From the NCBI GenBank assembly GCA_900299425.1, contig OMJU01000157.1:1-33314 (forward strand): a DNA stretch of 33,314 nucleotides, in the 5' to 3' direction. This DNA comes from Candidatus Rokuibacteriota bacterium (lineage in GTDB: Bacteria; Bacteroidota; Bacteroidia; Flavobacteriales; Flavobacteriaceae). A model generated the notes under the pieces. It made no database searches. It saw only the letters and a list, made by a program, of their open reading frames with translations, and was not told the origin of the DNA. The position numbers and the translations under genes are program-made. Numbering within the stretch: the stretch's first letter is position 1; every line of letters starts with the position of its first letter. This document shows positions 23,840-31,992 of the stretch, piece by piece.

Positions 23840-24622
23840 TTATTTTAACTTAGCAAATAAGGCTTCCATTTTCTCGCGCTCTTCATCGGCAAGATTTGGA
23901 TCAACCAAGATTCGTCCGCTGTGCTCGTCTGTAATAATTTTTTTTCTGGCAGCAATTTCCATCTGTACTTGTGGCGGAATCGTAAAGAACGACCCTCCTG
24001 AAGCACCGCGCTCAATGGCCACTACGGCAAGTCCGTTTTTCACATTGCCACGGATGCGTTTGTAGGCGTTATAAAGGCGCTCTTCGATGTCTTGTGCATA
24101 TTTTTCAGATTCCTTTAAAAGTGCTTGTTCCTCTTTTTCAGTTTCTGCAAGAATTTCATCGAGTTCCCCTTGTTTGTGCTTAAGGTGCTCTTCACGCTTT
24201 GCCAAGCGCTCTTTGGTTTCCTCGATAATGAGGTTCTTTTGTTCAATCTGAGCCTGATGCTCGCGAATTTGCTTTTCGGCCAATTGAATTTCTAGCTCTT
24301 GGAATTCGATTTCCTTGCTCAAGCTATTGTATTCACGATTGTTACGTACTTTATCTTGCTGACCTGTGTATTTTTTAATCAGGGCTTTGGCCTCCTCGAT
24401 CAGATTTTTGCGATCTTTAATACCATCTTGAATCATTTCAAGATCAGCATTGAGTTTTTCCAAGCGTGTATTTAAGCCAGCCACTTCATCGGCCAAGTCT
24501 TCTACCTCAAGGGGTAACTCTCCGCGGACATTGCGAATTTCATCAACTCGAGAATCGATGAGTTGAAGATCGAACAATGCGCGCAACTTTTCTTCTACCG
24601 TGGTTTCTGTTTTCTTTGCCAT
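23840..24622 (-). CDS. Coiled-coil protein of the zinc-ribbon (DUF164) family, zinc site lost
   Basis: A 260-residue protein with a long coiled coil (about 10-185, rich in Glu, Lys and Leu) and a small C-terminal domain. In homologues that domain is a C4 zinc ribbon (roughly CxxC...IPPQ...CxxCGRIL). Here the matching text is GASGGSFFTIPPQ and ITDEHSGRILV (206-240), and the protein has no cysteine at all, so zinc binding by this site is lost while the fold sequence is kept. I believe this is shared with other flavobacteria. Function is unknown. It follows the Nif3-like gene by five bases, a common pairing. Confidence 0.9.
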   Translation of the reverse strand: MAKKTETTVEEKLRALFDLQLIDSRVDEIRNVRGELPLEVEDLADEVAGLNTRLEKLNADLEMIQDGIKDRKNLIEEAKALIKKYTGQQDKVRNNREYNSLSKEIEFQELEIQLAEKQIREHQAQIEQKNLIIEETKERLAKREEHLKHKQGELDEILAETEKEEQALLKESEKYAQDIEERLYNAYKRIRGNVKNGLAVVAIERGASGGSFFTIPPQVQMEIAARKKIITDEHSGRILVDPNLADEEREKMEALFAKLK

Positions 24623-24627
24623 ACAGT

Positions 24628-25743
24628 TTAGTAGTAACTTATAGGATTGGTCTTAACGTTTGATTTTTTCACCTTGACCGTGGGCAAGGAGGGTGCAAAA
24701 TTAGTAAATTTTTTGCTAAGGTAATCAACAATTAGGTCTTTTGTGAATTGTTCACTTTCATAATGACCGATGTCCATCAAGGCAAAGTCCTTTTGGCCCT
24801 TAAAAAAATCGTGATATTTAAGATCAGCGGTGATATAGACTTGAGCGCCAAGAGCTTTGGCCTGATCTATAGCAAAACTTCCGCTGCCCCCTAAAACCGC
24901 TACCGAGGTGATTTGCTTTAATTCATTATTGCTGTGTTTGATGCATCCACAGTTAAAATCAGATTTAACTTTTTTCAACAGGGCATCAAAGGACAAAGCA
25001 CTGGGCAGAGTGCCAATAAGTCCCATGCCGACCTCGGGACAAGTTTGATCCAACGGAACAATGTCAAAGGCTACTTCTTCATAGGGATGAGCCTGTTTCA
25101 AAGCTGCTATTATGGCCCGTTTTTGATGCTGCAAAAACGTCATTTGAATTTGGGTCTCTTGTTCAGAATGCCGCAATCCAAGTTTACCGAGTTTAGGCTC
25201 TGCTCCGTCCATGGGTTTGAATGTTCCCGTGCCCTCAAGGTTAAAACTGCACTCCTGATAATTGCCAAGTGCTCCGCCGCCCGCCTCAAAGAGGGCTGTC
25301 CTGAGGGCTTCTGCATCTTTTTGGGGTACATAGGTAACGAGCTTAAACATTACCTGCTGTTTGGGCATGAGTACCTTTGTATTTTTCAAGCCTAAAACTT
25401 GGGCCATACCAGCGGAAACTCCGTGTGGCATATTGTCTAAAGCAGTATGTAATGCGATTATGGCGATATCATTTTTAATGGCCTTGACCACTGTGCGAGA
25501 GACATAGTCTATGGGTTGGAGTGATTTTAGCCCAGAAAAAATAATCGGATGAAAGCTGACAATAAGGTTACAATCCTCTGCTAAGGCCTCATCGACCACG
25601 CTTTCTAATGTGTCTAAACTGACCAGTACGCCAGTGATCTCAGTCTTGGGATCACCCACCAGCAATCCTGTATTGTCAAAGTCCTCGCTGTAAGTTAGTG
25701 GCGCCCATTGATCCAAAATCCTTAATACGTCTGCTACCTGCAT
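24628..25743 (-). CDS. Nif3-like dinuclear metal centre protein
   Basis: A 371-residue member of the Nif3/YbgI/YqfO family, long form with a PII-like middle insert (about 120-240). The family binds two metals; visible ligand segments are VSFHPIIFSG (His65), ALHTALDNMPHG and a late DIGHYESEQF (His and Glu). The first histidine of the usual HH pair is Phe64 here. The biochemical role is unsettled; the label GTP cyclohydrolase 1 type 2 is a database name. It is co-transcribed with the coiled-coil gene. TATCTTTA, one base off the -7 consensus, lies 17 bases before its start (25767-25760). Confidence 0.93.
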   Translation of the reverse strand: MQVADVLRILDQWAPLTYSEDFDNTGLLVGDPKTEITGVLVSLDTLESVVDEALAEDCNLIVSFHPIIFSGLKSLQPIDYVSRTVVKAIKNDIAIIALHTALDNMPHGVSAGMAQVLGLKNTKVLMPKQQVMFKLVTYVPQKDAEALRTALFEAGGGALGNYQECSFNLEGTGTFKPMDGAEPKLGKLGLRHSEQETQIQMTFLQHQKRAIIAALKQAHPYEEVAFDIVPLDQTCPEVGMGLIGTLPSALSFDALLKKVKSDFNCGCIKHSNNELKQITSVAVLGGSGSFAIDQAKALGAQVYITADLKYHDFFKGQKDFALMDIGHYESEQFTKDLIVDYLSKKFTNFAPSLPTVKVKKSNVKTNPISYY

Positions 25744-25824
25744 AAGTGAAATTTTATGGTAAAGATAAAAAAGTATACTTTCGTTGTGATGACAGCGTTT
25801 ACTTTAGCCCTAGTTAGCCATTGA

Positions 25825-26835
25825 ATGAAATTTATCACAGCGCCATTTTCTTTGTTTTACGGCAGTGTGCTTGCACTGCGAAACTGGGCTTTTGACCGTG
25901 GTATATTGCCGCAGCACGAATTTAACATTCCTGTGATTTGTGTAGGCAATCTCAGCGTGGGGGGAACTGGCAAGTCTCCTATGATTGAATACTTGGCCGA
26001 TTTACTTTCGCAAGAATATACAGTGGGTATCGTGAGTCGGGGCTATGGCCGCAAAACCAAAGGTTATATTGAAGTTACGGATCAGCATACTGCTATTGAG
26101 GTCGGTGATGAGCCTCTTCAGTTCAAACGTAAATTCCCAAAATTGACTGTTGTGGTTTGTGCCGATAGAGTAGAGGCCATAAAATCAATAGAAAATCACT
26201 GCGAAGTGATCCTCTTAGATGATGCTTTTCAGCATCGATATGTGCGTCCGGCCATAAATATACTCTTGACTCAATATCATTTGCCTTATTACAAAGATCG
26301 GGTGCTGCCTTGGGGCAGGCTGCGCGAATGGGCCTCTGGCGCAAAACGTGCTGACCTAATCTTAATGACCAAATGTCCAGAGAACCTGGCCTACGCCCAA
26401 GGACAATCCTTGCAATTTGATTTAAGGCTCAGCGAGGACCAAAGTTTTTATGCCACAACTATCGACTACAGCGACCAATGTATTGGCCCCCATGAAAAAA
26501 TAGAACTCGATGAATTTGTCAAATTACCATTTACATTGGTTACGGGCATAGCCCGTCCAGAACCTTTGGTCGCTCAGCTCGCGAAAAAAGGTGCAAAGTT
26601 TGCGCATTTTGCCTTTGCGGATCATCATAATTTTACCAAGGCGGAAATCGAAAAATTAAGGCAACAGGACCTTATTCTTACCACAGAAAAGGACTTTCAA
26701 AGGCTAGGAGACCAGCTCCAAAAACGCGCCATTTATTATTGGCCGATCAAAACTAAATTTCTCTTTGATCGCAAGCAGGCTTTTGATTTAGAAATTTTAA
26801 GACGTGTAGCGCATCACCGATCATTTGCTGGCTGA
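25825..26835 (+). CDS. lpxK: Tetraacyldisaccharide 4'-kinase (lipid A synthesis)
   Basis: LpxK phosphorylates the 4' position of the lipid A disaccharide precursor at the inner membrane. The 336-residue protein has an N-terminal amphipathic/hydrophobic helix for membrane contact, a Walker A motif GNLSVGGTGKSP (41-52), the SRGYGRKTKGY segment and the DDAFQHRYV motif. Presence of this gene indicates an outer membrane with lipid A. It is transcribed alone, divergent from the Nif3-like gene, and its last 15 bases overlap the 3' end of the histidine kinase gene on the other strand. Confidence 0.97.
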   Translation: MKFITAPFSLFYGSVLALRNWAFDRGILPQHEFNIPVICVGNLSVGGTGKSPMIEYLADLLSQEYTVGIVSRGYGRKTKGYIEVTDQHTAIEVGDEPLQFKRKFPKLTVVVCADRVEAIKSIENHCEVILLDDAFQHRYVRPAINILLTQYHLPYYKDRVLPWGRLREWASGAKRADLILMTKCPENLAYAQGQSLQFDLRLSEDQSFYATTIDYSDQCIGPHEKIELDEFVKLPFTLVTGIARPEPLVAQLAKKGAKFAHFAFADHHNFTKAEIEKLRQQDLILTTEKDFQRLGDQLQKRAIYYWPIKTKFLFDRKQAFDLEILRRVAHHRSFAG

Positions 26836-29073
26836 AGTATCCTGTGTTAGAGTACGGTGAATCTTTTCGAAAAACTCCTCTGTTTTAAATGGTTTTAGGA
26901 TTATTTCACTGAAACCAACTCTGTAGAATTCATCTAAATTTTCTTCTATGGTTACTGCGGTTAACGCAATAATCGGAAGATCGGGCTTGAATTTTCTTAT
27001 CTCCTGGGTTGCTTCGATACCACTAATACCAGGCATATGTATGTCCATGAGCACCACATCAAAATCGTTTGACTCAACTAATTTAATGGCATCCATACCA
27101 TTGTCTGCGACTTGACATATGATATTGCGCTTCTCCAAAATTTTACGTGTGATCATTTGGTTGATCTTATTGTCTTCCACCACGAGTATGTGACGGTTTT
27201 CTAAAACGCTGTATTCATTTTCAGCTAATTGTTTTGCTCCTTGCTCTTCGGTTGCCCCCTGGGTGGAAATTTCTAGGGCCAAATCAAACCAAAATTTGGA
27301 TCCTTTACCCAGTTGACTCTCGAGCTGTATACGGCTGCCCATGAGCTCTAAAAGACTTTTTACAATGGAAAGGCCAAGGCCTGTACCCCCAAATTTTCGG
27401 TTAATCTGAAGAGAGGCCTGTGAAAAGGACTCGAAAATACTTTTTTGCTTCTTCTTTGAAATTCCGACTCCATTGTCTTCAATCTCAAAGTGGAGTGTGA
27501 TTTTGTTGTTCTTTTCTCCAAGTTTACTCACGCGCACAATAACGTCCCCATTTTGGGTAAACTTCAAAGAATTCCCGATGAGGTTGATTAAAATTTGGGA
27601 CAGTTTTACTGAGTCGCCTTCGAGTTTTTCGGGTATTTCATCGTCATATTCAAGACGTAAATTGTTTTTGCGATCTACTGCTATTTTATTTAAGGCAATC
27701 AGTACATCGTTAAGGCGTTTTTTGAGGTTAAAGGTGGTTTTTTCAATTTCAACCTTATTGGCCTCAAGTTTGTTGAGATCCAAAATATTATTGATCAAAT
27801 TTAACAGGTATTCTCCCGAGAATTGAAGGGAGCGCAGATGTTCTTTTTGTTCAGGTTTTGGGTTTTCTTCTAAGAGTAAATGTGTGAGTCCAGTAACAGC
27901 ATACATGGGTGTCCGTAATTCATGGGTAATGGTCGACAGAAATTCTGCCTTTACCATGGAGGCCTTTTCAGCTTTCTCTTTGGCCAATTGAAGCTCGCTA
28001 TTTTTATCCTGAAGCAGGATATTTGCCTTGGCACGCAGGTTATTGTTTTTATAAAGGGATAAGGTGAGCAAGGACAGTATTATGATCAGTGCAATGCTCA
28101 ATCCAGTAGTAATTTTACTAAAACTAATGGAGCGCTGCTGTCGGTCTAAATCACTCTTTTGCTGATTGATGATTTGATTTAAACTGGCCAAATCACCGTT
28201 ATCGGCGCCAGATTGGGCAATAATGGTATTTAAGTAATGCTGGTGTAGGGAATCACTCTTTTGTTCATAGCGAGTGAGAAATTCCTCTGCTTCGTTAAAT
28301 TTATTGGCTCTTAATGACAAATAAGATTCCAATCTTAGGCCTTCAATTCCAATGCTGACAAAGCCATTTTCTGAGGCTAAATTAAGCGCTTTAGCTAGAG
28401 CATCTTTTGCTTTATTTAATGAATTGGGCAAGAGTTCAGGATCGATTTTAATTGAGGCCTCTGCAAGCAACAATTCTGTTTTAGCCAGTTTTGACAAATC
28501 CTGTTGATTGTTAAAAGTGTTCTTAGCGGCTTCCAAATAGTTTATGGCCTCACTAAATTGCTTCTGCTTTATTGACAGCGCACCATAGCCTAAAAGCACT
28601 TGAGCTCTTGATTCAATGGCTCCACTATTTAAAAAATACTGATCGGCCAGATGCAGAAAGATTTCCGCCTCTTCCCATTTGCCATTTTCGACATAGATAT
28701 AGCCAAGTAAAGTCTGGGCCTGAGCAATCAATGCTGTATTGTTTTGATCGCGCAACAATTCTATGGCGCTATGGACCTGAAGGGCGGCCTGATCAAAGTT
28801 ATGTATGTTATAATGCAGCTGGGCTAAGCTCAGTTGAATAGAGGCTTGAGCGACTTTATTTTCGGCAGCAGCCGCCTCTTGTATGGCCAGTGACAAGCTA
28901 ATTAAGGCCTCTGGATAATTATTTTGCTCCAGCGCCAAAACACCCTGTTCATGAAGTCGGCTATACTCCTTTGCGCTCTGTGCAGTTTCCTGAGACCAGG
29001 AATGTGCAGGGAGGGCAATTATAAAGAATAACATCAGCGAGATGGACCGCAGTGTAAACAAAGTGTATTGCAT
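26821..29073 (-). CDS. TPR-containing hybrid sensor histidine kinase
   Basis: A 750-residue signalling protein. It has a signal peptide (to about residue 27), a periplasmic TPR-like helical repeat region (about 30-290), one membrane helix (about 322-341), then a coiled linker. The kinase core has phosphoacceptor His384 (FLSTITHELRTPM), an N box (NLIGNSLKFTQ), and G boxes DNGVGIS and GGTGLGLSIV. A C-terminal receiver domain (about 627-740) has acceptor Asp677 (VVLMDIHMPG) and Lys728. No DNA-binding or HPt domain is present, so phosphate must pass to another protein or the receiver acts internally. The cognate partner is not in the window. Confidence 0.95.
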   Translation of the reverse strand: MQYTLFTLRSISLMLFFIIALPAHSWSQETAQSAKEYSRLHEQGVLALEQNNYPEALISLSLAIQEAAAAENKVAQASIQLSLAQLHYNIHNFDQAALQVHSAIELLRDQNNTALIAQAQTLLGYIYVENGKWEEAEIFLHLADQYFLNSGAIESRAQVLLGYGALSIKQKQFSEAINYLEAAKNTFNNQQDLSKLAKTELLLAEASIKIDPELLPNSLNKAKDALAKALNLASENGFVSIGIEGLRLESYLSLRANKFNEAEEFLTRYEQKSDSLHQHYLNTIIAQSGADNGDLASLNQIINQQKSDLDRQQRSISFSKITTGLSIALIIILSLLTLSLYKNNNLRAKANILLQDKNSELQLAKEKAEKASMVKAEFLSTITHELRTPMYAVTGLTHLLLEENPKPEQKEHLRSLQFSGEYLLNLINNILDLNKLEANKVEIEKTTFNLKKRLNDVLIALNKIAVDRKNNLRLEYDDEIPEKLEGDSVKLSQILINLIGNSLKFTQNGDVIVRVSKLGEKNNKITLHFEIEDNGVGISKKKQKSIFESFSQASLQINRKFGGTGLGLSIVKSLLELMGSRIQLESQLGKGSKFWFDLALEISTQGATEEQGAKQLAENEYSVLENRHILVVEDNKINQMITRKILEKRNIICQVADNGMDAIKLVESNDFDVVLMDIHMPGISGIEATQEIRKFKPDLPIIALTAVTIEENLDEFYRVGFSEIILKPFKTEEFFEKIHRTLTQDTSASK

Positions 29074-29289
29074 TCTAAGAAGCTACTTAGTGAATAAATA
29101 TAATTAATTTGAGACTAATTGAATTGGCTTTTGCATTATTCTAGACCAATGACACCATCCTCCTGAGAAAAGAAGGCCCAGCAATACGTCGATAAATCCA
29201 TATTTGTGGACCTAAAAATCAATAAAAATATAAAAGACTTGTTTTCAGAATCACAGCAAATACGGCTGATTCTGGTCAGAAATTATGGC
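29074..29289. other. Non-coding gap between lipA and the histidine kinase gene
   Basis: This 216-base AT-rich gap holds no ORF I would support. A perfect inverted repeat CAGAATCA-N13-TGATTCTG (29246-29274) lies 15 bases after the lipA stop on the minus strand. It is followed there by AAAACAAGTCTTTTA, not by a clean T-run, so at best it is a weak lipA terminator. TATATTTA (29098-29091 on the minus strand), one base off the -7 consensus, is the best promoter candidate for the kinase gene. Confidence 0.5.
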
Positions 29290-30162
29290 TTAGAGGATAT
29301 GTTTCTGTGCTTTGTAGGACGAGCGCACTAAGGCACCGCTCTCAACATGGCGAAATCCCATCTCCAGGCCTATTGTTTCGAATTTTTTAAATTGCTCCGG
29401 TGTGATGAACTCCTTGACAGGCAAGTGCTTTTTTGAGGGTTGCAGATATTGCCCAAGTGTCACAACATCGACCTGCGCCTCACGCAAATCCTTCATGGTT
29501 TGTATGACTTCCGCCTCGAGTTCACCGAGGCCTAACATGATACCGCTTTTGGTGCGGTTAATGCCCTGCTGCTTAAGGTAAGCCAGTACCCCTAAACTGC
29601 GGTCGTATTGGGCTTGAATGCGCACTTCACGCGTGAGCCTTCTTACAGTTTCCATATTATGGGATACCACCTCGGGAGCCACCTTAACAATTCGATCGAG
29701 TGGTTTTGTCTCTCCTTGAAAATCAGGGATCAGCGTCTCAAGGGTTGTCTCAGGATTCATGCGGCGGATGGCTTTTATAGTTTCTGCCCACATGATTGAA
29801 CCCATATCTTTTAAATCATCGCGATCGACAGAGGTAATTACCGCGTGCTTGATGTTCATGAGTTTTATGGAACGTGCTACTTTTTCTGGTTCATCCCAAT
29901 CGACATCTTGTGGTCGTCCGGTTTTTACCCCGCAAAATCCACAAGAGCGCGTGCAAATGTTGCCTAAGATCATGAATGTAGCCGTACCTTCAGTCCAGCA
30001 TTCTCCCATATTTGGGCAGCTTCCAGAGGTACAAATGGTATGCAGCTTGTACTGATCCACAAGAGCGCGTAATTCAGTGTATTTCTTACCTGTCGGAAGT
30101 TTGACTCTAAGCCATTTTGGCTTTGGGGCTGGTTTAGCAATAGGGGTCTCAATCTCGCTCAT
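29290..30162 (-). CDS. lipA: Lipoyl synthase
   Basis: A radical-SAM enzyme that inserts two sulfurs into octanoyl chains on lipoyl domains. The 290-residue protein has the auxiliary cluster motif [12 protein letters not shown] (Cys44, Cys49, Cys55), the radical-SAM motif CTRSCGFC (Cys70, Cys74, Cys77) and the C-terminal RSSYKA with the serine that ligates the auxiliary cluster. All are intact. No lipB is adjacent. A TATCTTTG box lies about 28 bases before the start, so it is probably a single-gene transcript. Confidence 0.98.
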   Translation of the reverse strand: MSEIETPIAKPAPKPKWLRVKLPTGKKYTELRALVDQYKLHTICTSGSCPNMGECWTEGTATFMILGNICTRSCGFCGVKTGRPQDVDWDEPEKVARSIKLMNIKHAVITSVDRDDLKDMGSIMWAETIKAIRRMNPETTLETLIPDFQGETKPLDRIVKVAPEVVSHNMETVRRLTREVRIQAQYDRSLGVLAYLKQQGINRTKSGIMLGLGELEAEVIQTMKDLREAQVDVVTLGQYLQPSKKHLPVKEFITPEQFKKFETIGLEMGFRHVESGALVRSSYKAQKHIL

Positions 30163-30189
30163 GGCTCAAGTCCAAATTTTTGACTCATG

Positions 30190-30197
30190 CAAAGATA
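30190..30197 (-). promoter_or_regulatory. Candidate -7 promoter element of lipA
   Basis: On the minus strand TATCTTTG matches TAnnTTTG exactly, the same box seen before gpmI and tatA. The predicted start is near 30183, giving a leader of about 20 bases. A TTTG upstream (30227-30224) is 26 bases away, longer than usual for a -33 element. Confidence 0.42.
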
Positions 30198-30211
30198 AAA
30201 CATTCTGCGCC

Positions 30212-31420
30212 TTAAAGTGTCGACAAATACCACAAACTGAACCCGATTAACAGGACAATGGCTGTCAGGCTCAAAAATTTGACAAGAGGACTTGGATGGA
30301 ATGCTTTATCCAAGCTGGGGCCTGTCACCACACGATAAATAATGATGGCGTAAAAGGGCGCTGAAATAAACGAGAGCACTGTACCAAAGGCAATTAAGGT
30401 GCCCATTTGGTCGGTAAGTCCCAGATAGACCAGCACACTGCCAATGACCAAGATAATCAGCCACGCCAGGTAGCCTATGCGATATCCAGGGGCAAAAAGT
30501 AAGTTCGAGGTTTTAGCCATGACCCTGGGAGATCCATCCAAGGTGCTCAATGAAGTGCTGAACATGGTCGTAAATGCCGCAATACCAATAAACACTTTGG
30601 ACCACTGGCCTAAACTATCGGTATACATACTGATGAGTTGATTGGCAAAAATGGCCCCACTGTTTGAAAATTCTTGGCCTTGATCAAACATGACTATGCC
30701 GCCCAATAAAATAAAACTTAGGCCAATAATAATGGTCGTTGAATAACCAATATTAAAATCCCAGCGCACTTGACTGGATTTAAGCTCTGGATCCAGTTGT
30801 TTTTTTTCAACGGCCCAGAGTGATTGCCAAATGGCCAAATCTAGAGGGGCTGGCATCCAGCCCATAAAAGCTATTAAAAATGCAATTCCAGCCGTGGTAG
30901 TGGGAACGGTTTGAGCCCAGCTCGGCGAAGATGTAGTGTTGGACCAGGCAAATATTAAGGCCATTACAGTAGTGATAGTCAAGGCCAAAACCACATATTT
31001 CATGACCGTATCGAGTACCGCAAATCTCCCGCGCAACAATATCATAAAACAGGCCAGAAGAATTAAGCCGGCCCAAAGAACAGGAGTGCCAATCCCTGTC
31101 AAAGAAGTGGCAATACCAGCAGTGACAATGGTTACTGCTGTTTGAAACGTGAACATGGTGCACAGTGTAAGCATAAAAAACACCACCAATACCCAGCGCC
31201 CCATTTTGCTAAAAGCAGTCAATAAATCTTCGCTAGTGCGACTTGTATAATGCACACCAAAGGCAAAAAAAGGATACTTGATCAGGTTAATTAACAATAA
31301 GGCCCAAATAAGTCCGAAACCATAATCCGCCCCTGCTCGAGTGGATTGAACTAAATGTGAGACGCCAATAGCCGCACCCGCAAACATAATTCCGGGGCCT
31401 AATTTTTTAAACCACTGCAT
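30212..31420 (-). CDS. Nramp-fold permease lacking the canonical metal motif
   Basis: A 402-residue membrane protein with about eleven helices that aligns with Nramp/MntH transporters. The first helix reads LGPGIMFAGAAIGVSHLV; canonical proteins have DPGN where this one has GVSH (residues 19-22). In helix 6 the usual MPH is WMPAPLD, keeping Met but losing His. Two key metal-binding positions (Asp and Asn of DPGN) are therefore absent, so Mn2+/Fe2+ transport should not be assumed. The C-terminal helices are ordinary. It is the last gene of a four-gene overlapping operon; its ATG overlaps the sigma factor stop (TAATG). Confidence 0.88.
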   Translation of the reverse strand: MQWFKKLGPGIMFAGAAIGVSHLVQSTRAGADYGFGLIWALLLINLIKYPFFAFGVHYTSRTSEDLLTAFSKMGRWVLVVFFMLTLCTMFTFQTAVTIVTAGIATSLTGIGTPVLWAGLILLACFMILLRGRFAVLDTVMKYVVLALTITTVMALIFAWSNTTSSPSWAQTVPTTTAGIAFLIAFMGWMPAPLDLAIWQSLWAVEKKQLDPELKSSQVRWDFNIGYSTTIIIGLSFILLGGIVMFDQGQEFSNSGAIFANQLISMYTDSLGQWSKVFIGIAAFTTMFSTSLSTLDGSPRVMAKTSNLLFAPGYRIGYLAWLIILVIGSVLVYLGLTDQMGTLIAFGTVLSFISAPFYAIIIYRVVTGPSLDKAFHPSPLVKFLSLTAIVLLIGFSLWYLSTL

Positions 31421-31992
31421 TATAATTCTCGATTTTGCTGTATGAGTTCTGCCATTAATTTTTTGGCCCTGAGCAGGCGCACCTTAATATTGGTGAGGGG
31501 TTCGCCCAGTTGCTCTGCCATATCAAGATAGGGCATTTCTTGAAAGTATCTCAATTGAAGTACCTCACGATACATGGGTTTGAGCATTTTCATCATTGTT
31601 TGTAATTGCACTAAATTTTGCTCTTGAATCAGCGCGTCCTCTTTCGTGGGACTGTCGTCTACCACTGTATTTCCCTGATCCTCTTGTTCTTCCAAAGGCC
31701 CCGTCACAATTGAATTTCGCTTTTTGCGATATTGATCAATTTGAATGTTTTTTGAAATGGTGATGACCCATGAGCTGAAGTTGTAATTTGGGTCAAATTG
31801 CTCGATTTTATCGAAGGCTTTGGCAAAGGCCTCTATAGTAATGTCCTCTGCATCGGATTCGTTGTGTACGCGTTTGAGCTGAAAACCAAAAACCATATTC
31901 CAATAGTGATCCAAAAGTTGTTTATAGGCCTTTTGATCCCCTGATTTAGCTTTGGCGATGACTTGGAGAATGTCCTCTGGGCTTAGTTCCAA
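31420..31992 (-). CDS. RNA polymerase sigma factor, ECF type
   Basis: A sigma-70 family factor with region 2 (AYKQLLDHYWNMVFGFQLKRVHNESDAEDITIEAFAKAFDKI and SSWVITISKNIQIDQYRKKR) and region 4 (MYREVLQLRYFQEMPYLDMAEQLGEPLTNIKVRLLRAKKLM), with nothing between but a short acidic linker, as in ECF factors. The track begins at a TTG (32073) deep inside the glycosyltransferase gene, which is unlikely. No ATG lies before region 2; TTG 31992 gives MELSPEDILQVI and overlaps the glycosyltransferase stop by 10 bases, my choice; TTG 32019 is possible. No anti-sigma gene follows: the next gene is the Nramp-like permease. Confidence 0.9.
   Translation of the reverse strand: MELSPEDILQVIAKAKSGDQKAYKQLLDHYWNMVFGFQLKRVHNESDAEDITIEAFAKAFDKIEQFDPNYNFSSWVITISKNIQIDQYRKKRNSIVTGPLEEQEDQGNTVVDDSPTKEDALIQEQNLVQLQTMMKMLKPMYREVLQLRYFQEMPYLDMAEQLGEPLTNIKVRLLRAKKLMAELIQQNREL

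Noticed and set aside
24934-25395. 153-residue plus-strand ORF
   Set aside because: Lies wholly antisense to the Nif3-like gene, which has clear family motifs; the translated product has no recognisable features.
27473-27826. 117-residue Ser/Phe-rich plus-strand ORF
   Set aside because: Exact antisense of the histidine kinase ATP-binding region; low-complexity shadow.
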